The notes: a model not told the origin generated them from the letters alone. DNA of 64,000 bases from Rhizobium sp. BK399 (GCF_014194695.1 NZ_JACIAH010000001.1:620001-684000), one strand, 5' to 3'; positions 46,923 through 56,873 are shown, numbered from the stretch's first letter. Numbers and translations: made by a program.

Positions 46923-47152
46923 GGCTGCATTCCCTCGAAAACGCGACTCGATAATCCAACTGCGCACAGATAACCTCCCGAATATGGCGAAATTTGCCCT
47001 GAAGAATGACGTGCTGCGCCAAATTGGTGAAGAGTATTTTAACAACAACGCCATCGTTTCGTTAATTGCATTTCCAGTAGGTTTCTGCGTTCGGCAAAGA
47101 GGATTTGCGGGAAATCGTAAATTAACGGCTTCTATTTAAAGTCGCCCCGAAC

Positions 47153-50100
47153 ATGGGAGACTGGGTTTTGCTATTTGGCCTTAAAGACAGCAACACGCTG
47201 CTGCGCGTCTTCAGGCATACCCGTATCGCCCTCCTAGTTTCCGGCCTCGTCGCTATTGTTGTCGTCATCGTCGGCTTCGGGCTCGACCGCGCCAATACTG
47301 CCACTCATCTGCGCGAAGTAACTATCCGAACCGATAATGAGATCAGTTTGATTCGGGCGCGGATGACTGCGCAGATCAACATGGACATCACGGTCGTACG
47401 CGACCTGGCGAACATGGTCGCGGTCAACTCGAGCGTAAATGCCGAGGAGATGGAGCGTCAGATCAACTGGCTGCTCATCCAGAACCCGCACTTCCTGAAT
47501 GTCGCCATAGCGCCGAATTTCATCGTCGGCGCCGTCTATCCGCCGCAGGCCGCGGACGAACGGGTGGGTAGTGACGTCCGCGATGGTCTCTCCGCCCATC
47601 AATCGGTGACGCGCACGACAGGCGCCCAGCAAGCGCGCTTCTATGGCCCGATCACCACGACCGACGGCAAGGCGGCCTTCGCAGTCTTCTTTCCAGTCTT
47701 TGTGAAGGAGAATGGGCAACGCCGCATCTGGGGCGCCGTCGAGGTGATGGTCGACGCCGACTTGTTCTACCAGAACACCGGATTGAAGCCCGCGCGAAAC
47801 AGCGAAAACCAGGAGAAATATCCGCATCTCGATCACCTCTCGATAGCAGTGCGCGACCTTGGTCTGGCGGACGGCGCGACGACGCCCTTCTTCGGCTCGC
47901 CGGATCTGCGCGACAAGCAGCCGGTGACACGCAAGATCGCCTTTGCCGGCGGACGCTGGGAGATCGCTGCCGTTCCGAAGACAGGCTGGAACGCGATCCC
48001 GGAAAACCAGTCAGAGCTTCGGCTGATCATCGCGGCAGCAGCCTGCATCACGATCATCCCGGTCTTCTTCGCGACCCTGCTGCTCGGCGAGCGCAACCGC
48101 AATATCGAGCAGCTCAAGGTGCGTGAGGCGACCTTGCTGAAGTTATCGCAACGCCTCAACCTTGCGCTGGAATCGTCGAATATCGGCATATGGGAACTGC
48201 ATGATCACGGGCATACCCTGTTCTGGGACGCCCGCGCCGCTGCGCTGCACGGCAAGCCAGCTCAAGACGGCAGCCATTCGCTGGAAGACTGGCTTGCCGC
48301 GATCCTCCCCGAGGATCGACACATCGCGGAAGTACACTTCTTCCACTACAACGTCGCCGGCTCCGCATATGAGACGCAATACCGTGTTGTCGCTGAGAAC
48401 GGAGTGATCCGACATCTGCGCTCGATTGGCTCCTTCTACACCGACGCGGCAGGCGACGACAAAACCATCGGCATCGTCTGGGACGTCACTGCCGACGCCG
48501 AGACAGCGGAAACCCTGCGTAAAGCGAAGGATGTCAGCGACATCAAGAATGCCGAGCTCGAAATGGCGCTGGACGAACTGTCACGGCGCGAGGCAGAGCT
48601 TTCGGAACTCTCGGGCAAGCTGGACCTGGCGCTCGACTCCTATCAGTGCGGCATCTGGGAAGCCACGCTCGGGGACGAAGGCTCGATCTGGGACGAGCGG
48701 ATGCACGAGCTCTATGGGTTGAAGCCAAGAGCCGGATTCATGACCGAACCGGTTTGGCTCTCCTGCATTCTGCCGGAAGACAGGGACCTGGCCGTCGAGA
48801 GCGCGCGCCATTTCAAGCAGCTCGGCGACACGCATACCTTGATCTGCCGTGTCCCTGTCGAGGACGGCTCGATGCGCTATGTGCGTTCAACCGGCAAGGT
48901 CCATCAAACGCCGAGCGGCAAATTGAAGATTATCGGCGTTGCCTTCGACATGACCGAGGATGCGCTGATGACAGCGCAGCTCAAGGCCGCCAAGGACGAG
49001 GCGATCGCCAAGAACATCGAGCTCGAGATTGCCAAGAATCGTATCGAACACAACGCATTGCACGATCCGCTGACCGCGCTCGCCAACCGCCGCAAGCTGG
49101 ATATCGCACTCGAAACATTGACGATGGATGGACGCAAGGAACGGCAGAAGTTCGCCATCCTTCATATCGACCTCGACAGGTTCAAGGAAATCAACGACAC
49201 GCTCGGGCATGCCGCCGGCGACGCGATGCTGATCCACGCATCAAGGGTGCTCTCGAGCAATCTGCGCAGCGACGACCTCGTGGCGCGTATCGGTGGTGAC
49301 GAATTCGTCATCCTCGCACTGAACGCCAATGACGCCGATATGTCGGCGCTCGCCGGCCGCATCATCGAACAAATGCGCCAGCCGATCGACTTCGAAGGGT
49401 TTGCCTGCCGTTGCGGCGTCTCCATCGGCATCGCGCTCGCCAATGGCGTGCACGTCGATGCCCGCAAAGTGCTGATCAACGCCGACATCGCCCTCTATCG
49501 CGCCAAGAGCCAGGGACGGAACCGCCACGAGTTCTTCACCCACAATCTGCAGGCCGACATCATCAATAACAAGCGCTTGGCAGACGAGATTCTCGCCGGC
49601 ATCGAGAACGGCGAGTTCACGGCCTGGTACCAGCCGCAGTTTTCCGCGCGTACCATGCAGCTCACCGGCGTCGAGGCTCTGGTTCGCTGGCAGCATCCGT
49701 CTCGCGGGCTGTTGACGCCGGAAAAGTTCCTGAAGATCGCCGACGAGATCAACGTCGTCCAGACGCTCGACCGGATCGTTCTCGACACTGCTCTGAGGGA
49801 CAAGATGCGCTGGGCAGCACGGGGCGTCACCATTCCGAAGATTTCGGTCAACGTTTCGGCACGACGGCTGCATGACGAAATGCTTGCGCAATCGCTGAGC
49901 GGCCTGCAGATGCGCCCCGGCGAACTGTCATTCGAACTGGTCGAGTCGATCTTCCTCGATGAAAGCGAGGACGTGGCCGCCCATAACCTCGAGCGGATCA
50001 AGGCGCTTGGGATCGACATCGAGATCGATGATTTCGGAACGGGTCACACGTCGATTGTCAGCCTCCTCAGGCTGAAGCCGAAGCGGCTGAAGATCGACCG

Positions 50101-50341
50101 GCAGCTGGTTCAGCCGATCATGAATTCGCCGCAGGAGCGCGCGCTGGTCAGCTCGATCATCGACATCGCCCGCTCGCTCGGCGTCGAAACGGTGGCCGAG
50201 GGCGTCGAAACGGCAGCGCATGCCACCCTCCTTGACGAACTCGGCTGTGACCTCCTGCAGGGCTATGCCTTCTCCCGCCCGCTGTCCTTCGAGGATTTCA
50301 CGCAGATGGCGATCGAAAGCTCCTGGCGCATCGCCTCCTGA
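47153..50341 (+). CDS. CHASE-PAS-PAS-GGDEF-EAL cyclic-di-GMP signalling protein
   Basis: A 1062-residue membrane sensor. TM1 lies at about 23-45; a periplasmic CHASE domain (about 50-285) with NPHFLNVAIAPNF and FFPVFVKENGQRR follows, then TM2 (about 287-310). Two PAS domains (about 330-455 and 480-600) lead to GGDEF (about 620-790) and EAL (about 800-1055). The cyclase signature is intact, RIGGDEFVIL near 712, and the EAL part has VEALVRWQH, ELVESIFLDE and DDFGTGHTSI, so both activities are possible. No ribosome binding site precedes the ATG at 47153; a TTG at 47168 has GGGAGA seven bases upstream and may be the true start. Confidence 0.93.
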   Translation: MGDWVLLFGLKDSNTLLRVFRHTRIALLVSGLVAIVVVIVGFGLDRANTATHLREVTIRTDNEISLIRARMTAQINMDITVVRDLANMVAVNSSVNAEEMERQINWLLIQNPHFLNVAIAPNFIVGAVYPPQAADERVGSDVRDGLSAHQSVTRTTGAQQARFYGPITTTDGKAAFAVFFPVFVKENGQRRIWGAVEVMVDADLFYQNTGLKPARNSENQEKYPHLDHLSIAVRDLGLADGATTPFFGSPDLRDKQPVTRKIAFAGGRWEIAAVPKTGWNAIPENQSELRLIIAAAACITIIPVFFATLLLGERNRNIEQLKVREATLLKLSQRLNLALESSNIGIWELHDHGHTLFWDARAAALHGKPAQDGSHSLEDWLAAILPEDRHIAEVHFFHYNVAGSAYETQYRVVAENGVIRHLRSIGSFYTDAAGDDKTIGIVWDVTADAETAETLRKAKDVSDIKNAELEMALDELSRREAELSELSGKLDLALDSYQCGIWEATLGDEGSIWDERMHELYGLKPRAGFMTEPVWLSCILPEDRDLAVESARHFKQLGDTHTLICRVPVEDGSMRYVRSTGKVHQTPSGKLKIIGVAFDMTEDALMTAQLKAAKDEAIAKNIELEIAKNRIEHNALHDPLTALANRRKLDIALETLTMDGRKERQKFAILHIDLDRFKEINDTLGHAAGDAMLIHASRVLSSNLRSDDLVARIGGDEFVILALNANDADMSALAGRIIEQMRQPIDFEGFACRCGVSIGIALANGVHVDARKVLINADIALYRAKSQGRNRHEFFTHNLQADIINNKRLADEILAGIENGEFTAWYQPQFSARTMQLTGVEALVRWQHPSRGLLTPEKFLKIADEINVVQTLDRIVLDTALRDKMRWAARGVTIPKISVNVSARRLHDEMLAQSLSGLQMRPGELSFELVESIFLDESEDVAAHNLERIKALGIDIEIDDFGTGHTSIVSLLRLKPKRLKIDRQLVQPIMNSPQERALVSSIIDIARSLGVETVAEGVETAAHATLLDELGCDLLQGYAFSRPLSFEDFTQMAIESSWRIAS

Positions 50342-50383
50342 GGCCATCGTTTATAATCCGCGGAAACACCATTTCCTTTCGTT

Positions 50384-50426
50384 GGCGGTTTGGAGCAAAG
50401 AAAGGCTTTTGCCGCCGCGTTTTTTT
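50384..50426 (+). terminator. Probable terminator after the CHASE-GGDEF-EAL gene
   Basis: GGCGG (50384-50388) pairs with CCGCC (50412-50416), with an inner GCAAAG/CTTTTGC stem, followed closely by a seven-T run (50420-50426). The stem is imperfect. Confidence 0.5.
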
Positions 50427-50502
50427 GGCCTATGAGTGTCGCGCATTTTCAGATGAAGGACGCCGCCGGTGACGACCCGTTGGCGTGATCCGGTCGGGAC
50501 AT

Positions 50503-51600
50503 ATGTCGCACAATACATTCGGTCATCTCTTCCGCGTAACCACCTGGGGCGAAAGCCACGGGCCGGCGCTCGGCTGCGTCGTCGACGGCTGCCCCCCCGG
50601 TCTTCGCTTCAAGCTCGAGGATATTCAGGTCTGGCTGGACAAGCGAAAGCCCGGCCAATCGCGCTTTGTGACGCAGCGCCGCGAGGCCGATCTGGTCAAG
50701 GTGCTCTCCGGCGTGATGCTGGACGCGGACGGCGAGACGATGATTTCGACCGGCACCCCGATCTCGATGATGATCGAGAACACCGACCAGCGCTCCAAGG
50801 ATTACGGCGAGATCGCGCGGCAGTATCGGCCAGGCCATGCCGACTACACCTACGATGTCAAATACGGGATCCGCGACTACCGCGGCGGTGGCCGTTCGTC
50901 GGCCCGCGAAACAGCTGCACGCGTCGCGGCTGGCGGCATCGCCCGTCTTGTTGTGCCTGAGGTCAAGGTGCGCGGGGCCTTGGTGCAGATCGGCAAGCAC
51001 AAGATCAACCGCCAGAACTGGGATTGGGATCAAGTCGACCAGAATCCGTTCTTTGCACCTGATGCCGCGATCGTTCCGGTCTGGGAGGATTACCTCGACG
51101 GCATCCGCAAGAATGGCTCCTCGATCGGCGCGGTTGTTGAGGTCGTCGCCGAAGGCGTGCCGGCAGGTCTCGGCGCCCCGATCTATGGCAAGCTCGACCA
51201 GGACATCGCCTCGCTGCTGATGTCGATCAATGCAGTCAAAGGCGTCGAGATCGGCAACGGCTTCGAAGCAGCCGAGATCACCGGCGAGGAAAACGCCGAC
51301 GAAATGCGCATGGGCAATGACGGCAAGCCACTGTTCCTGTCGAACAAGGCCGGCGGCATCTTAGGCGGCATCTCGACCGGCCAGCCGGTTATCGCCCGCT
51401 TCGCCATCAAGCCGACCTCATCGATCCTGACCGAGCGCCAGTCGATCGATGCCGACGGCAACAATGTCGATATCCGCACCAAGGGACGGCATGATCCGTG
51501 CGTCGGCATTCGCGCCGTGCCGATCGGCGAGGCGATGGTCGCCTGCGCCATCGCCGACCACTATCTCCGTGACCGCGGCCAGACCGGCCGGCTGAAATAG
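50503..51600 (+). CDS. aroC: Chorismate synthase
   Basis: AroC makes chorismate from EPSP using reduced FMN, the last common step to the aromatic amino acids and folate. The 365-residue protein shows [18 protein letters not shown] at the N-terminus, then [15 protein letters not shown] and, late, [18 protein letters not shown], all family signatures. The ATG is at 50503; six codons further up are also open but lack the family pattern. The ribB gene starts ten bases after its stop, so the two are probably transcribed together. Confidence 0.96.
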   Translation: MSHNTFGHLFRVTTWGESHGPALGCVVDGCPPGLRFKLEDIQVWLDKRKPGQSRFVTQRREADLVKVLSGVMLDADGETMISTGTPISMMIENTDQRSKDYGEIARQYRPGHADYTYDVKYGIRDYRGGGRSSARETAARVAAGGIARLVVPEVKVRGALVQIGKHKINRQNWDWDQVDQNPFFAPDAAIVPVWEDYLDGIRKNGSSIGAVVEVVAEGVPAGLGAPIYGKLDQDIASLLMSINAVKGVEIGNGFEAAEITGEENADEMRMGNDGKPLFLSNKAGGILGGISTGQPVIARFAIKPTSSILTERQSIDADGNNVDIRTKGRHDPCVGIRAVPIGEAMVACAIADHYLRDRGQTGRLK

Positions 51601-51610
51601 GAATACACAC

Positions 51611-52714
51611 ATGGCTTACGATCAGAAGCGCGTCGTCGATGCTATCAGGGCCTTCGAGGCCGGCGAAATCGTCGTGGTGATGGATGACAACGACCGTGAG
51701 AACGAAGGCGACCTCATCGTTGCGGCTGTTCACTGTACCTCGGAAAAGATGGCATTCATCGTGCGTCACACCTCCGGTATCGTCTGCGCGCCAATGCCGA
51801 AAGAGGAGGCCCGGCGGCTCAACCTCAATGCGATGGTTGCCGAAAACGACTCGGCCCACACGACCGCCTTCACTGTTTCCGTCGATTTCAAGCACGGTAC
51901 GACAACGGGCATTTCTGCCGATGATCGGACACTGACCGTTCGCAACCTCGCCAACCCGAATGTCGGGGCGACCGACTTCGTGCGGCCGGGTCACATCTTC
52001 CCGCTGGTTTCACGCGAGGGCGGCGTGCTCATGCGTTCTGGCCACACGGAAGCTGCGGTCGACCTATGCAAGCTCGCGGGCCTTCCGCTAATTGGCGTGA
52101 TCAGCGAGTTGGTAAACGATGACGGTACCGTCACCCGTGGACAGCAGGTGGTCGAATTCGCGGAAACGCATGGCCTCAAGCTGGTGTCGGTGGCCGACCT
52201 GATCGCCTACCGCCAACGCAAGGAGACGCTAATCGAACTCGGTCAGAGCTTCGACATCGAAACGCCCTTCGGCAAGGCCAAGGCACACACCTATTCGCTC
52301 CCTTGGGATACGATGCAGCACCTCGCCGTCGTTTTCGGCGACATCCGCGACGGTATCGACATTCCGGTTCGCCTGCATCCGGAGAATGTCGCCGACGACC
52401 TGTTCGGCAAACGCCGGCCTGTCGACCAATACATGAAGAAGATTACCGAGGAAGGCCGAGGTATCATCGTCTACCTGCGCGAAGGCTCCGTCGGAGTCGG
52501 TCACCATGACAGCGGTCGCAAGGCTCGCAGCCAGGGCCGAGAGGCACATGCGGAGGCCCAGGTCCGCGACAATGAATGGCTGGAAATCGGTCTCGGCGCG
52601 CAAATCCTCAAGGATCTCGGCGTTTCATCGATCCGGTTGCTGACGAGCCGCGAGCGCCATTACGTCGGCCTCGAAGGCTTCGGCATCAAGATTTCGAAGA
52701 CCGAGATCTACTAA
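51611..52714 (+). CDS. ribB: DHBP synthase with decayed GTP-cyclohydrolase-II-like domain (RibBX type)
   Basis: The N-terminal half (about 1-205) is 3,4-dihydroxy-2-butanone 4-phosphate synthase, a riboflavin-pathway enzyme, with the active DDNDRENEGDLIVAA and GHTEAAVDLCKLAG. The C-terminal half (about 206-367) resembles GTP cyclohydrolase II. However, the zinc-binding Cys region is replaced by RLHPENVADDLFGKRR, which holds no Cys, so cyclohydrolase activity is unlikely. Such RibBX proteins occur in many alphaproteobacteria, and a separate ribA should exist elsewhere. It follows aroC by ten bases. Confidence 0.93.
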   Translation: MAYDQKRVVDAIRAFEAGEIVVVMDDNDRENEGDLIVAAVHCTSEKMAFIVRHTSGIVCAPMPKEEARRLNLNAMVAENDSAHTTAFTVSVDFKHGTTTGISADDRTLTVRNLANPNVGATDFVRPGHIFPLVSREGGVLMRSGHTEAAVDLCKLAGLPLIGVISELVNDDGTVTRGQQVVEFAETHGLKLVSVADLIAYRQRKETLIELGQSFDIETPFGKAKAHTYSLPWDTMQHLAVVFGDIRDGIDIPVRLHPENVADDLFGKRRPVDQYMKKITEEGRGIIVYLREGSVGVGHHDSGRKARSQGREAHAEAQVRDNEWLEIGLGAQILKDLGVSSIRLLTSRERHYVGLEGFGIKISKTEIY

Positions 52715-52805
52715 GCCCGCCATCCGTCAGACTTTCTCGACGCCGGAGAGCCGCGCAAGGCGTTACAGCTCGGCGTCGAGCCGGTCGCCGCCGCCTGCTT
52801 CACGC

Positions 52806-53150
52806 TCAAGCAGCGATGCGCTTGAAGCGGCCCCTGACGTTTTCGATATAATATTTTCCCGGCGATTGGGAGGTGACCATGGCGATCACCTCTGATTCCG
52901 CCACACCCTCGAACTGCCGCTCTTCGCCATTGCTCAGGCAGACGCGAAGCCGGCCATCCTCCTGGCTGAAGTAGACCGCATCGATCAGCGTCGAATTCAC
53001 CGCCAACGGCTCCATCTTCGCCAGTCGTCCGGCCCGTGTGACGATGGTGGCGGCGCGCGCATCGCGCCGTTTGCGCAGCAGGGCCCTCACTTCACGGCGA
53101 AGGCTGTTCAGTGCCGCCAATGCGGCGAATTTGATGGCTCGTGTTTTCAT
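52806..53150 (-). CDS. KTSC-domain protein
   Basis: A 114-residue protein with a basic N-terminus (SLRREVRALLRKRRDARAAT) and a C-terminal KTSC domain: TLIDAVYFSQEDGRLRVCLSNG and VTSQSPGKYYIENVRGRF (key features: Y, F-x-G, and the final KYY). KTSC domains are often found fused or next to nucleic-acid enzymes such as lysyl-tRNA synthetase-like proteins; this one is free-standing. The ATG is at 53150. Function unknown. Confidence 0.8.
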   Translation of the reverse strand: MKTRAIKFAALAALNSLRREVRALLRKRRDARAATIVTRAGRLAKMEPLAVNSTLIDAVYFSQEDGRLRVCLSNGEERQFEGVAESEVIAMVTSQSPGKYYIENVRGRFKRIAA

Positions 53151-53273
53151 GCAGCCAACCTACGCAGGCGGCTCTTAAGGAGTTCAAGACAAGCATGGTA
53201 AAGCGCGCATCAACATTAATTCTTTGTAATTGCGACGAAATTTCATAAAATACCTGGTATCGACGAGCGCCGT

Positions 53274-54464
53274 TCAGCCTTGCCAACCATCCATTAGAAC
53301 GACCTGTCCAACGCCGGTGAATTTGGCCAGTCGGTCAAGTTCGGCGAGCAGCTTTTCGATACGCCCGGCGGACGCGCGTACCCCCGGCTCCAGCCACAGA
53401 CGCTTGACGTCGAGACGGCCGTTCTTGCGGTCCGCCTTCATGTCAATGCGGCCGATCAACTTGTCGCCTTCGAGCAGCGGGAAGACATAATAGCCGTATT
53501 CTCGCTTCGGCTCGGGCACGAAGACCTCGATACGGTAGAAGAAGCCAAACAGCCGTTCGGTGCGGTTGCGGTCGCGGATCATCGGATCGAAGGGACTGAG
53601 CACGCGCACACGCGGCGGCGCGTCGGGATAGTCCTGAAGGCTGGTGAGCAGATCCGGGAAGGCCCAGGAAGGCCGCGGCTTGCCTCCAAGCGCCGGCTCG
53701 ATCAGGGCCTCGGTCAACTCGTCGCGATGCTCGTTGACCCAGGCCTTGGCTTCGTCCGGCGACAACAGATCCCAGAAGGCGGCGATCTCGCCATGCGTGG
53801 CAAAGCCTAATCGCGTCAGCGCGCTGCGGCAGGCCCAGTCGACGAACTCCTCATAGCTTACCTCCGGCTCGTGAAACTCGGCGGGAATGACGCGTTCGAC
53901 GAGATCGTAGATCTTCTGGAAGTTGGATCGTCCGGCGATGGCGAACTTGCCGGTGCGCCAGAAATATTCCAGCGCCGTCTTGTTGGGGTGCCAGTTCCAC
54001 CAGCCGCCGGAAACGTGCCCGTCCGCCTTGATCTCGCGTGCCATGATGGCGCCATCGCGCGTGACGCGTTCAAATGTCTCGTCGAAGGCATGTTCAAACC
54101 CCTCCCCTTGCCATTTGCGCCAGCGCTCGCCGATCACTTCTTCCTCATGGCGAAACTTGTGCTTCCAATATCGGAAGAAGGCACTGGGCAGGATCGAGGC
54201 GTCATGCGTCCAATGCTCGAAGAGCGAGCCTTCCTTCTCCAGAAGCGCCTTCAAGTGCTCGCGCTTGTAGGTCTGGTTGCGGGAAAACAGGATCTGGTGA
54301 TGAGCCCGCTCCACCGTCTGGATGCTGTCCACCTGCACGAAGCCGAGTTCGTTGATGAGCTCCAGCAGGCCAGCCTTCGTCAGCGCCTTGTTCGGCGGCG
54401 CGCTCAGGCCCTGCTTGGCGAGGAATATGCGGCGGGCATCGGAATTCGAAATGAGATTCATCAT
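53274..54464 (-). CDS. YcaQ/AlkX-type winged-helix DNA glycosylase
   Basis: A 396-residue protein of the HTH_42 family, which includes E. coli YcaQ (AlkX), a glycosylase that unhooks DNA interstrand crosslinks. The catalytic QxD motif is present in GFVQVDSIQTVERAHHQIL. The middle contains aromatic-rich WNWHPNKTALEYFW, and the C-terminal beta-barrel has RVRVLSPFDPMIRDRNRTERLFGF. Length and order fit the family well. The start is the ATG at 54464 or the next codon. It is divergent from bioM across 147 bases. Confidence 0.9.
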   Translation of the reverse strand: MMNLISNSDARRIFLAKQGLSAPPNKALTKAGLLELINELGFVQVDSIQTVERAHHQILFSRNQTYKREHLKALLEKEGSLFEHWTHDASILPSAFFRYWKHKFRHEEEVIGERWRKWQGEGFEHAFDETFERVTRDGAIMAREIKADGHVSGGWWNWHPNKTALEYFWRTGKFAIAGRSNFQKIYDLVERVIPAEFHEPEVSYEEFVDWACRSALTRLGFATHGEIAAFWDLLSPDEAKAWVNEHRDELTEALIEPALGGKPRPSWAFPDLLTSLQDYPDAPPRVRVLSPFDPMIRDRNRTERLFGFFYRIEVFVPEPKREYGYYVFPLLEGDKLIGRIDMKADRKNGRLDVKRLWLEPGVRASAGRIEKLLAELDRLAKFTGVGQVVLMDGWQG

Positions 54465-54577
54465 GCGGACATCATAGAACGGAAAATGTTCCTAGCTACC
54501 GGTAAGTCGGCACGATCATCAGGTAGGAGCGGCCGGCATTCATTGCGAGATTTTGAGCTTTCAAAGCGTGAAATTCG

Positions 54578-54585
54578 TTATAGAA
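54578..54585 (+). promoter_or_regulatory. Possible BioR half-site / -10 element before bioM
   Basis: TTATAGAA lies 26 bases before the bioM start. It matches the first seven positions of TTATAGATAA, one form of the BioR operator consensus TTATmkATAA, but not the rest. It may equally be a -10 element. Confidence 0.25.
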
Positions 54586-54611
54586 CGGCCTCTCAATTCA
54601 CGAGGGACCAG

Positions 54612-55289
54612 GTGGATATCCGTTTCGAAGGCGCAGGGGTCAGCTATGGTGCGCGCGTCGCGCTGGCGCCCGTGACGCTGCAGCTCACAGAAAAGCGCAT
54701 TGGCATTATCGGCCTCAACGGCTCGGGCAAGACGACCTTTGCGCGCCTCATCAACGGGCTGACAAAGCCGAGCGTCGGGCGGGTGATCGTCAACGGCCGC
54801 GATACAACCGACGCCAATGCCGTCCTGACCGATGTCGGCTTCATCTTCCAGTCCCCGCAAAACCAGATCATCCTGCCCGTCGTACGCGACGATATCGCCT
54901 TCGGTCTGAAGAGCCGCGGCTACAAGCCGGCGGAGATCGCGGCGAAGGTGGAGGCGGTCCTGCAGCGCTTCAGCGCGGGCCATCTCGCCGAGCGCCGGGC
55001 GCACGAGCTTTCGGGCGGGGAGCTCCAACTCGCAGCTCTGTGCTCTGTGCTCGCGACAGGTCCAGACATTCTCATTCTGGACGAGCCGACCAACCAGTTG
55101 GACCTAAAGAATCGCGGTCTCGTACAGGGGTTGGTGGATGGCCTTCCCGAGAGCGCAATCGTCATCAGCCACGACCTGGAATTGGTCGCCGACTACGAGC
55201 GCGTTTTGGTTTTCCATGAAGGCAACCTTATTGCCGACGCACCTGCCGGAGAGGCGATCCGCCGTTACAGGGAGATCGCTAGCCGATGA
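54612..55289 (+). CDS. bioM: Biotin ECF transporter ATPase BioM
   Basis: The ATP-binding A-component of the BioMNY energy-coupling-factor biotin importer. The 225-residue protein has Walker A GLNGSGKTT near residue 39, Q-loop FQSPQNQIILP, signature LSGGELQ, Walker B ILILDEP and switch His in VISHDLEL. The start is GTG at 54612, preceded by GAGG at six bases; a frame open back to 53871 overlaps the glycosylase gene and was rejected. It overlaps bioN by four bases. Confidence 0.95.
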   Translation: MDIRFEGAGVSYGARVALAPVTLQLTEKRIGIIGLNGSGKTTFARLINGLTKPSVGRVIVNGRDTTDANAVLTDVGFIFQSPQNQIILPVVRDDIAFGLKSRGYKPAEIAAKVEAVLQRFSAGHLAERRAHELSGGELQLAALCSVLATGPDILILDEPTNQLDLKNRGLVQGLVDGLPESAIVISHDLELVADYERVLVFHEGNLIADAPAGEAIRRYREIASR

Positions 55290-55894
55290 AGTCGCTTTTC
55301 GTCGAAGGCAACAGCGTGATGCATCGGGTTTCGGCCCGCGCCAAGCTGCTGGTGCTTGCGGCCCTCGGCGTCGTGCTCTTCCTTACGACGAACTTGATGT
55401 TGCTTGGCTTGGGCGTGCTTGCGACGGCGGTGGTCGCCTTCAGCATCGGCCTGCCGGCCCGATCCGCGCTTGCGCGGCTGAAGCCCATTTTCCTGACGAT
55501 CCTCATCGTTGCCTTGTTCAGCCTTGCCTTCAATCCTTGGCATGTCGCGATTGTTGCCCTGCTGCGCCTGACGGCGTTGATGCTGTTTGCCGCTGCCGTG
55601 ACGGCAACGACGACGATTGCACAATTCATCGACGAAATTACCCTGCTTGCCCGGCCGCTCGAGCGCCTCGGACTTCTCCGGGCCGGCGATGTCGGCCTTG
55701 CTGTCGGGCTCGTTGTGCGCTTTGTTCCCGAGATTATCGATCGTTATCGTGCCATCCGCGAGGCGCACGCGGCGCGTGGCATCAAGGTGCGGCCAACAAC
55801 CGTGCTCGTGCCACTGGTCATTCTGACGCTGAGGGATGCGGATAACATTGCTGCGGCAATTGACGCGCGCGGCGTTCGGCGGCATGTCAATTGA
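55286..55894 (+). CDS. bioN: Biotin ECF transporter transmembrane protein BioN
   Basis: The T-component that links the ATPase to BioY. The 202-residue membrane protein has about four to five helices and the coupling motifs around ARGIKVRP and SALARLK that contact the ATPase; the first helices are KLLVLAALGVVLFLTTNLMLL. Its ATG at 55286 overlaps the bioM stop (ATGA). The bioY gene starts 23 bases after its stop. The three genes are one operon. Confidence 0.94.
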   Translation: MKSLFVEGNSVMHRVSARAKLLVLAALGVVLFLTTNLMLLGLGVLATAVVAFSIGLPARSALARLKPIFLTILIVALFSLAFNPWHVAIVALLRLTALMLFAAAVTATTTIAQFIDEITLLARPLERLGLLRAGDVGLAVGLVVRFVPEIIDRYRAIREAHAARGIKVRPTTVLVPLVILTLRDADNIAAAIDARGVRRHVN

Positions 55895-55917
55895 GAACTC
55901 GCTAACAGGAGCCCTGC

Positions 55918-56481
55918 ATGAGCACTCGCGACCTCGTTCTCTCCGCCCTCTTCGCGGCTATCATCGTCGCGCTCGGCATTCTGCCGCCGATCACGCTCGG
56001 CTTCATTCCAGTGCCGATTACGGCGCAGTCGCTCGGCGTCATGATGGCCGGTGTCGTGCTCGGCGCGCGCCGTGGCACGATCGCCGTTCTCATCGTTCTC
56101 GTGCTTGTCGCCATCGGTCTGCCGGTGCTTTCCGGCGGTCGTGGCGGGCTTGCGGCCTTTGCAGCCCCAACCACCGGCTTCCTGATCGGCTGGGTGCTGG
56201 CAGCTTTCGTTACCGGTTATCTCAGCGAGCGACTGGTAAAGTCGGAGCAATCGGCGCTCGTGCAGACGGTCGGTTTCTTCCTCGCCGCCATGATCGGCGG
56301 CATAGTCGTTCTCTACGCCTGCGGCATCGTCTACCTGGCGTTCGCCGCCCAGCTTGGTCTCTCCAAGGCCTTCCTCGGCTCGATGGCGTTCATCCCCGGT
56401 GACGTGGTCAAGGCGTTTGTTGCGGCGCTTGTCGGCCGTGCCGTCATGGTCGGCTATCCCTTGCTACCAGTACGCAGCTAA
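55918..56481 (+). CDS. bioY: Biotin transporter substrate-binding protein BioY
   Basis: The S-component that binds biotin. The 187-residue protein has six hydrophobic helices, the short loop PVPITAQSLGVMMAG with the conserved Thr-Ala-Gln, GLPVLSGGRGGLAAFAAPTTGF after helix 3, and FIPGDVVKAFVAALV near the end. It completes bioMNY. Its last four bases overlap the 3' end of the thioesterase gene on the other strand. Confidence 0.95.
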   Translation: MSTRDLVLSALFAAIIVALGILPPITLGFIPVPITAQSLGVMMAGVVLGARRGTIAVLIVLVLVAIGLPVLSGGRGGLAAFAAPTTGFLIGWVLAAFVTGYLSERLVKSEQSALVQTVGFFLAAMIGGIVVLYACGIVYLAFAAQLGLSKAFLGSMAFIPGDVVKAFVAALVGRAVMVGYPLLPVRS

Positions 56482-56873
56482 TCGACGAAGCCATAAAGCC
56501 AGTCGCGCGTCACTTCGGGAAGCGGGACTGGCGAACGATCTTCGCGTGAGCGCGCCTGCCAGATGATTTCGACCTCGGCGGCGCGCTCGCCGAGCGCGTC
56601 GGCTGCGATAATGAAGCCGACCGAACGAACACCGATCTTGTCGACCGAGGCGGTGAACACGACCCTCTCGTCATAGTGCAGCGGCCGGTGCAGGATGCAG
56701 GTCACCTTGCTGGCAATGTAGAGTGGTTCGTCCTGCAGCGACGGCCGCAGCAACCAGAAGGTCGCCAGCACCGATTCCGCGTGAGAAATATAGGAACCCA
56801 GAAACATCTGGCCGTTCATGTCCACATCACGAAACGGCACATTCATTTGCACAGAGCGCACAACGTCGTTCAT
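56478..56873 (-). CDS. Hot-dog-fold acyl-CoA thioesterase (4HBT-like)
   Basis: A 131-residue single hot-dog domain. The active-site helix region is VPFRDVDMNGQMFLGSYISHAES, where an Asp-x-Asp-x-x-Gly pattern matches 4HBT/YbgC-type thioesterases, and the later strands KVTCILHRPLHYDERVVF and VEIIWQARS are typical. The ATG at 56873 is chosen on family length; the ATG at 56900 is also possible, and neither has a clear Shine-Dalgarno sequence. It is tail-to-tail with bioY, overlapping four bases. Substrate unknown. Confidence 0.85.
   Translation of the reverse strand: MNDVVRSVQMNVPFRDVDMNGQMFLGSYISHAESVLATFWLLRPSLQDEPLYIASKVTCILHRPLHYDERVVFTASVDKIGVRSVGFIIAADALGERAAEVEIIWQARSREDRSPVPLPEVTRDWLYGFVD

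Noticed and set aside
46984..47139. 51-codon plus-strand frame (MAKFALKND) before the CHASE-GGDEF-EAL gene
   Set aside because: No ribosome binding site, it lies in AT-rich leader DNA, and there is no coupling to a neighbour.
51600..51611. FMN riboswitch before ribB
   Set aside because: Only ten bases separate aroC from ribB, leaving no room for the aptamer.
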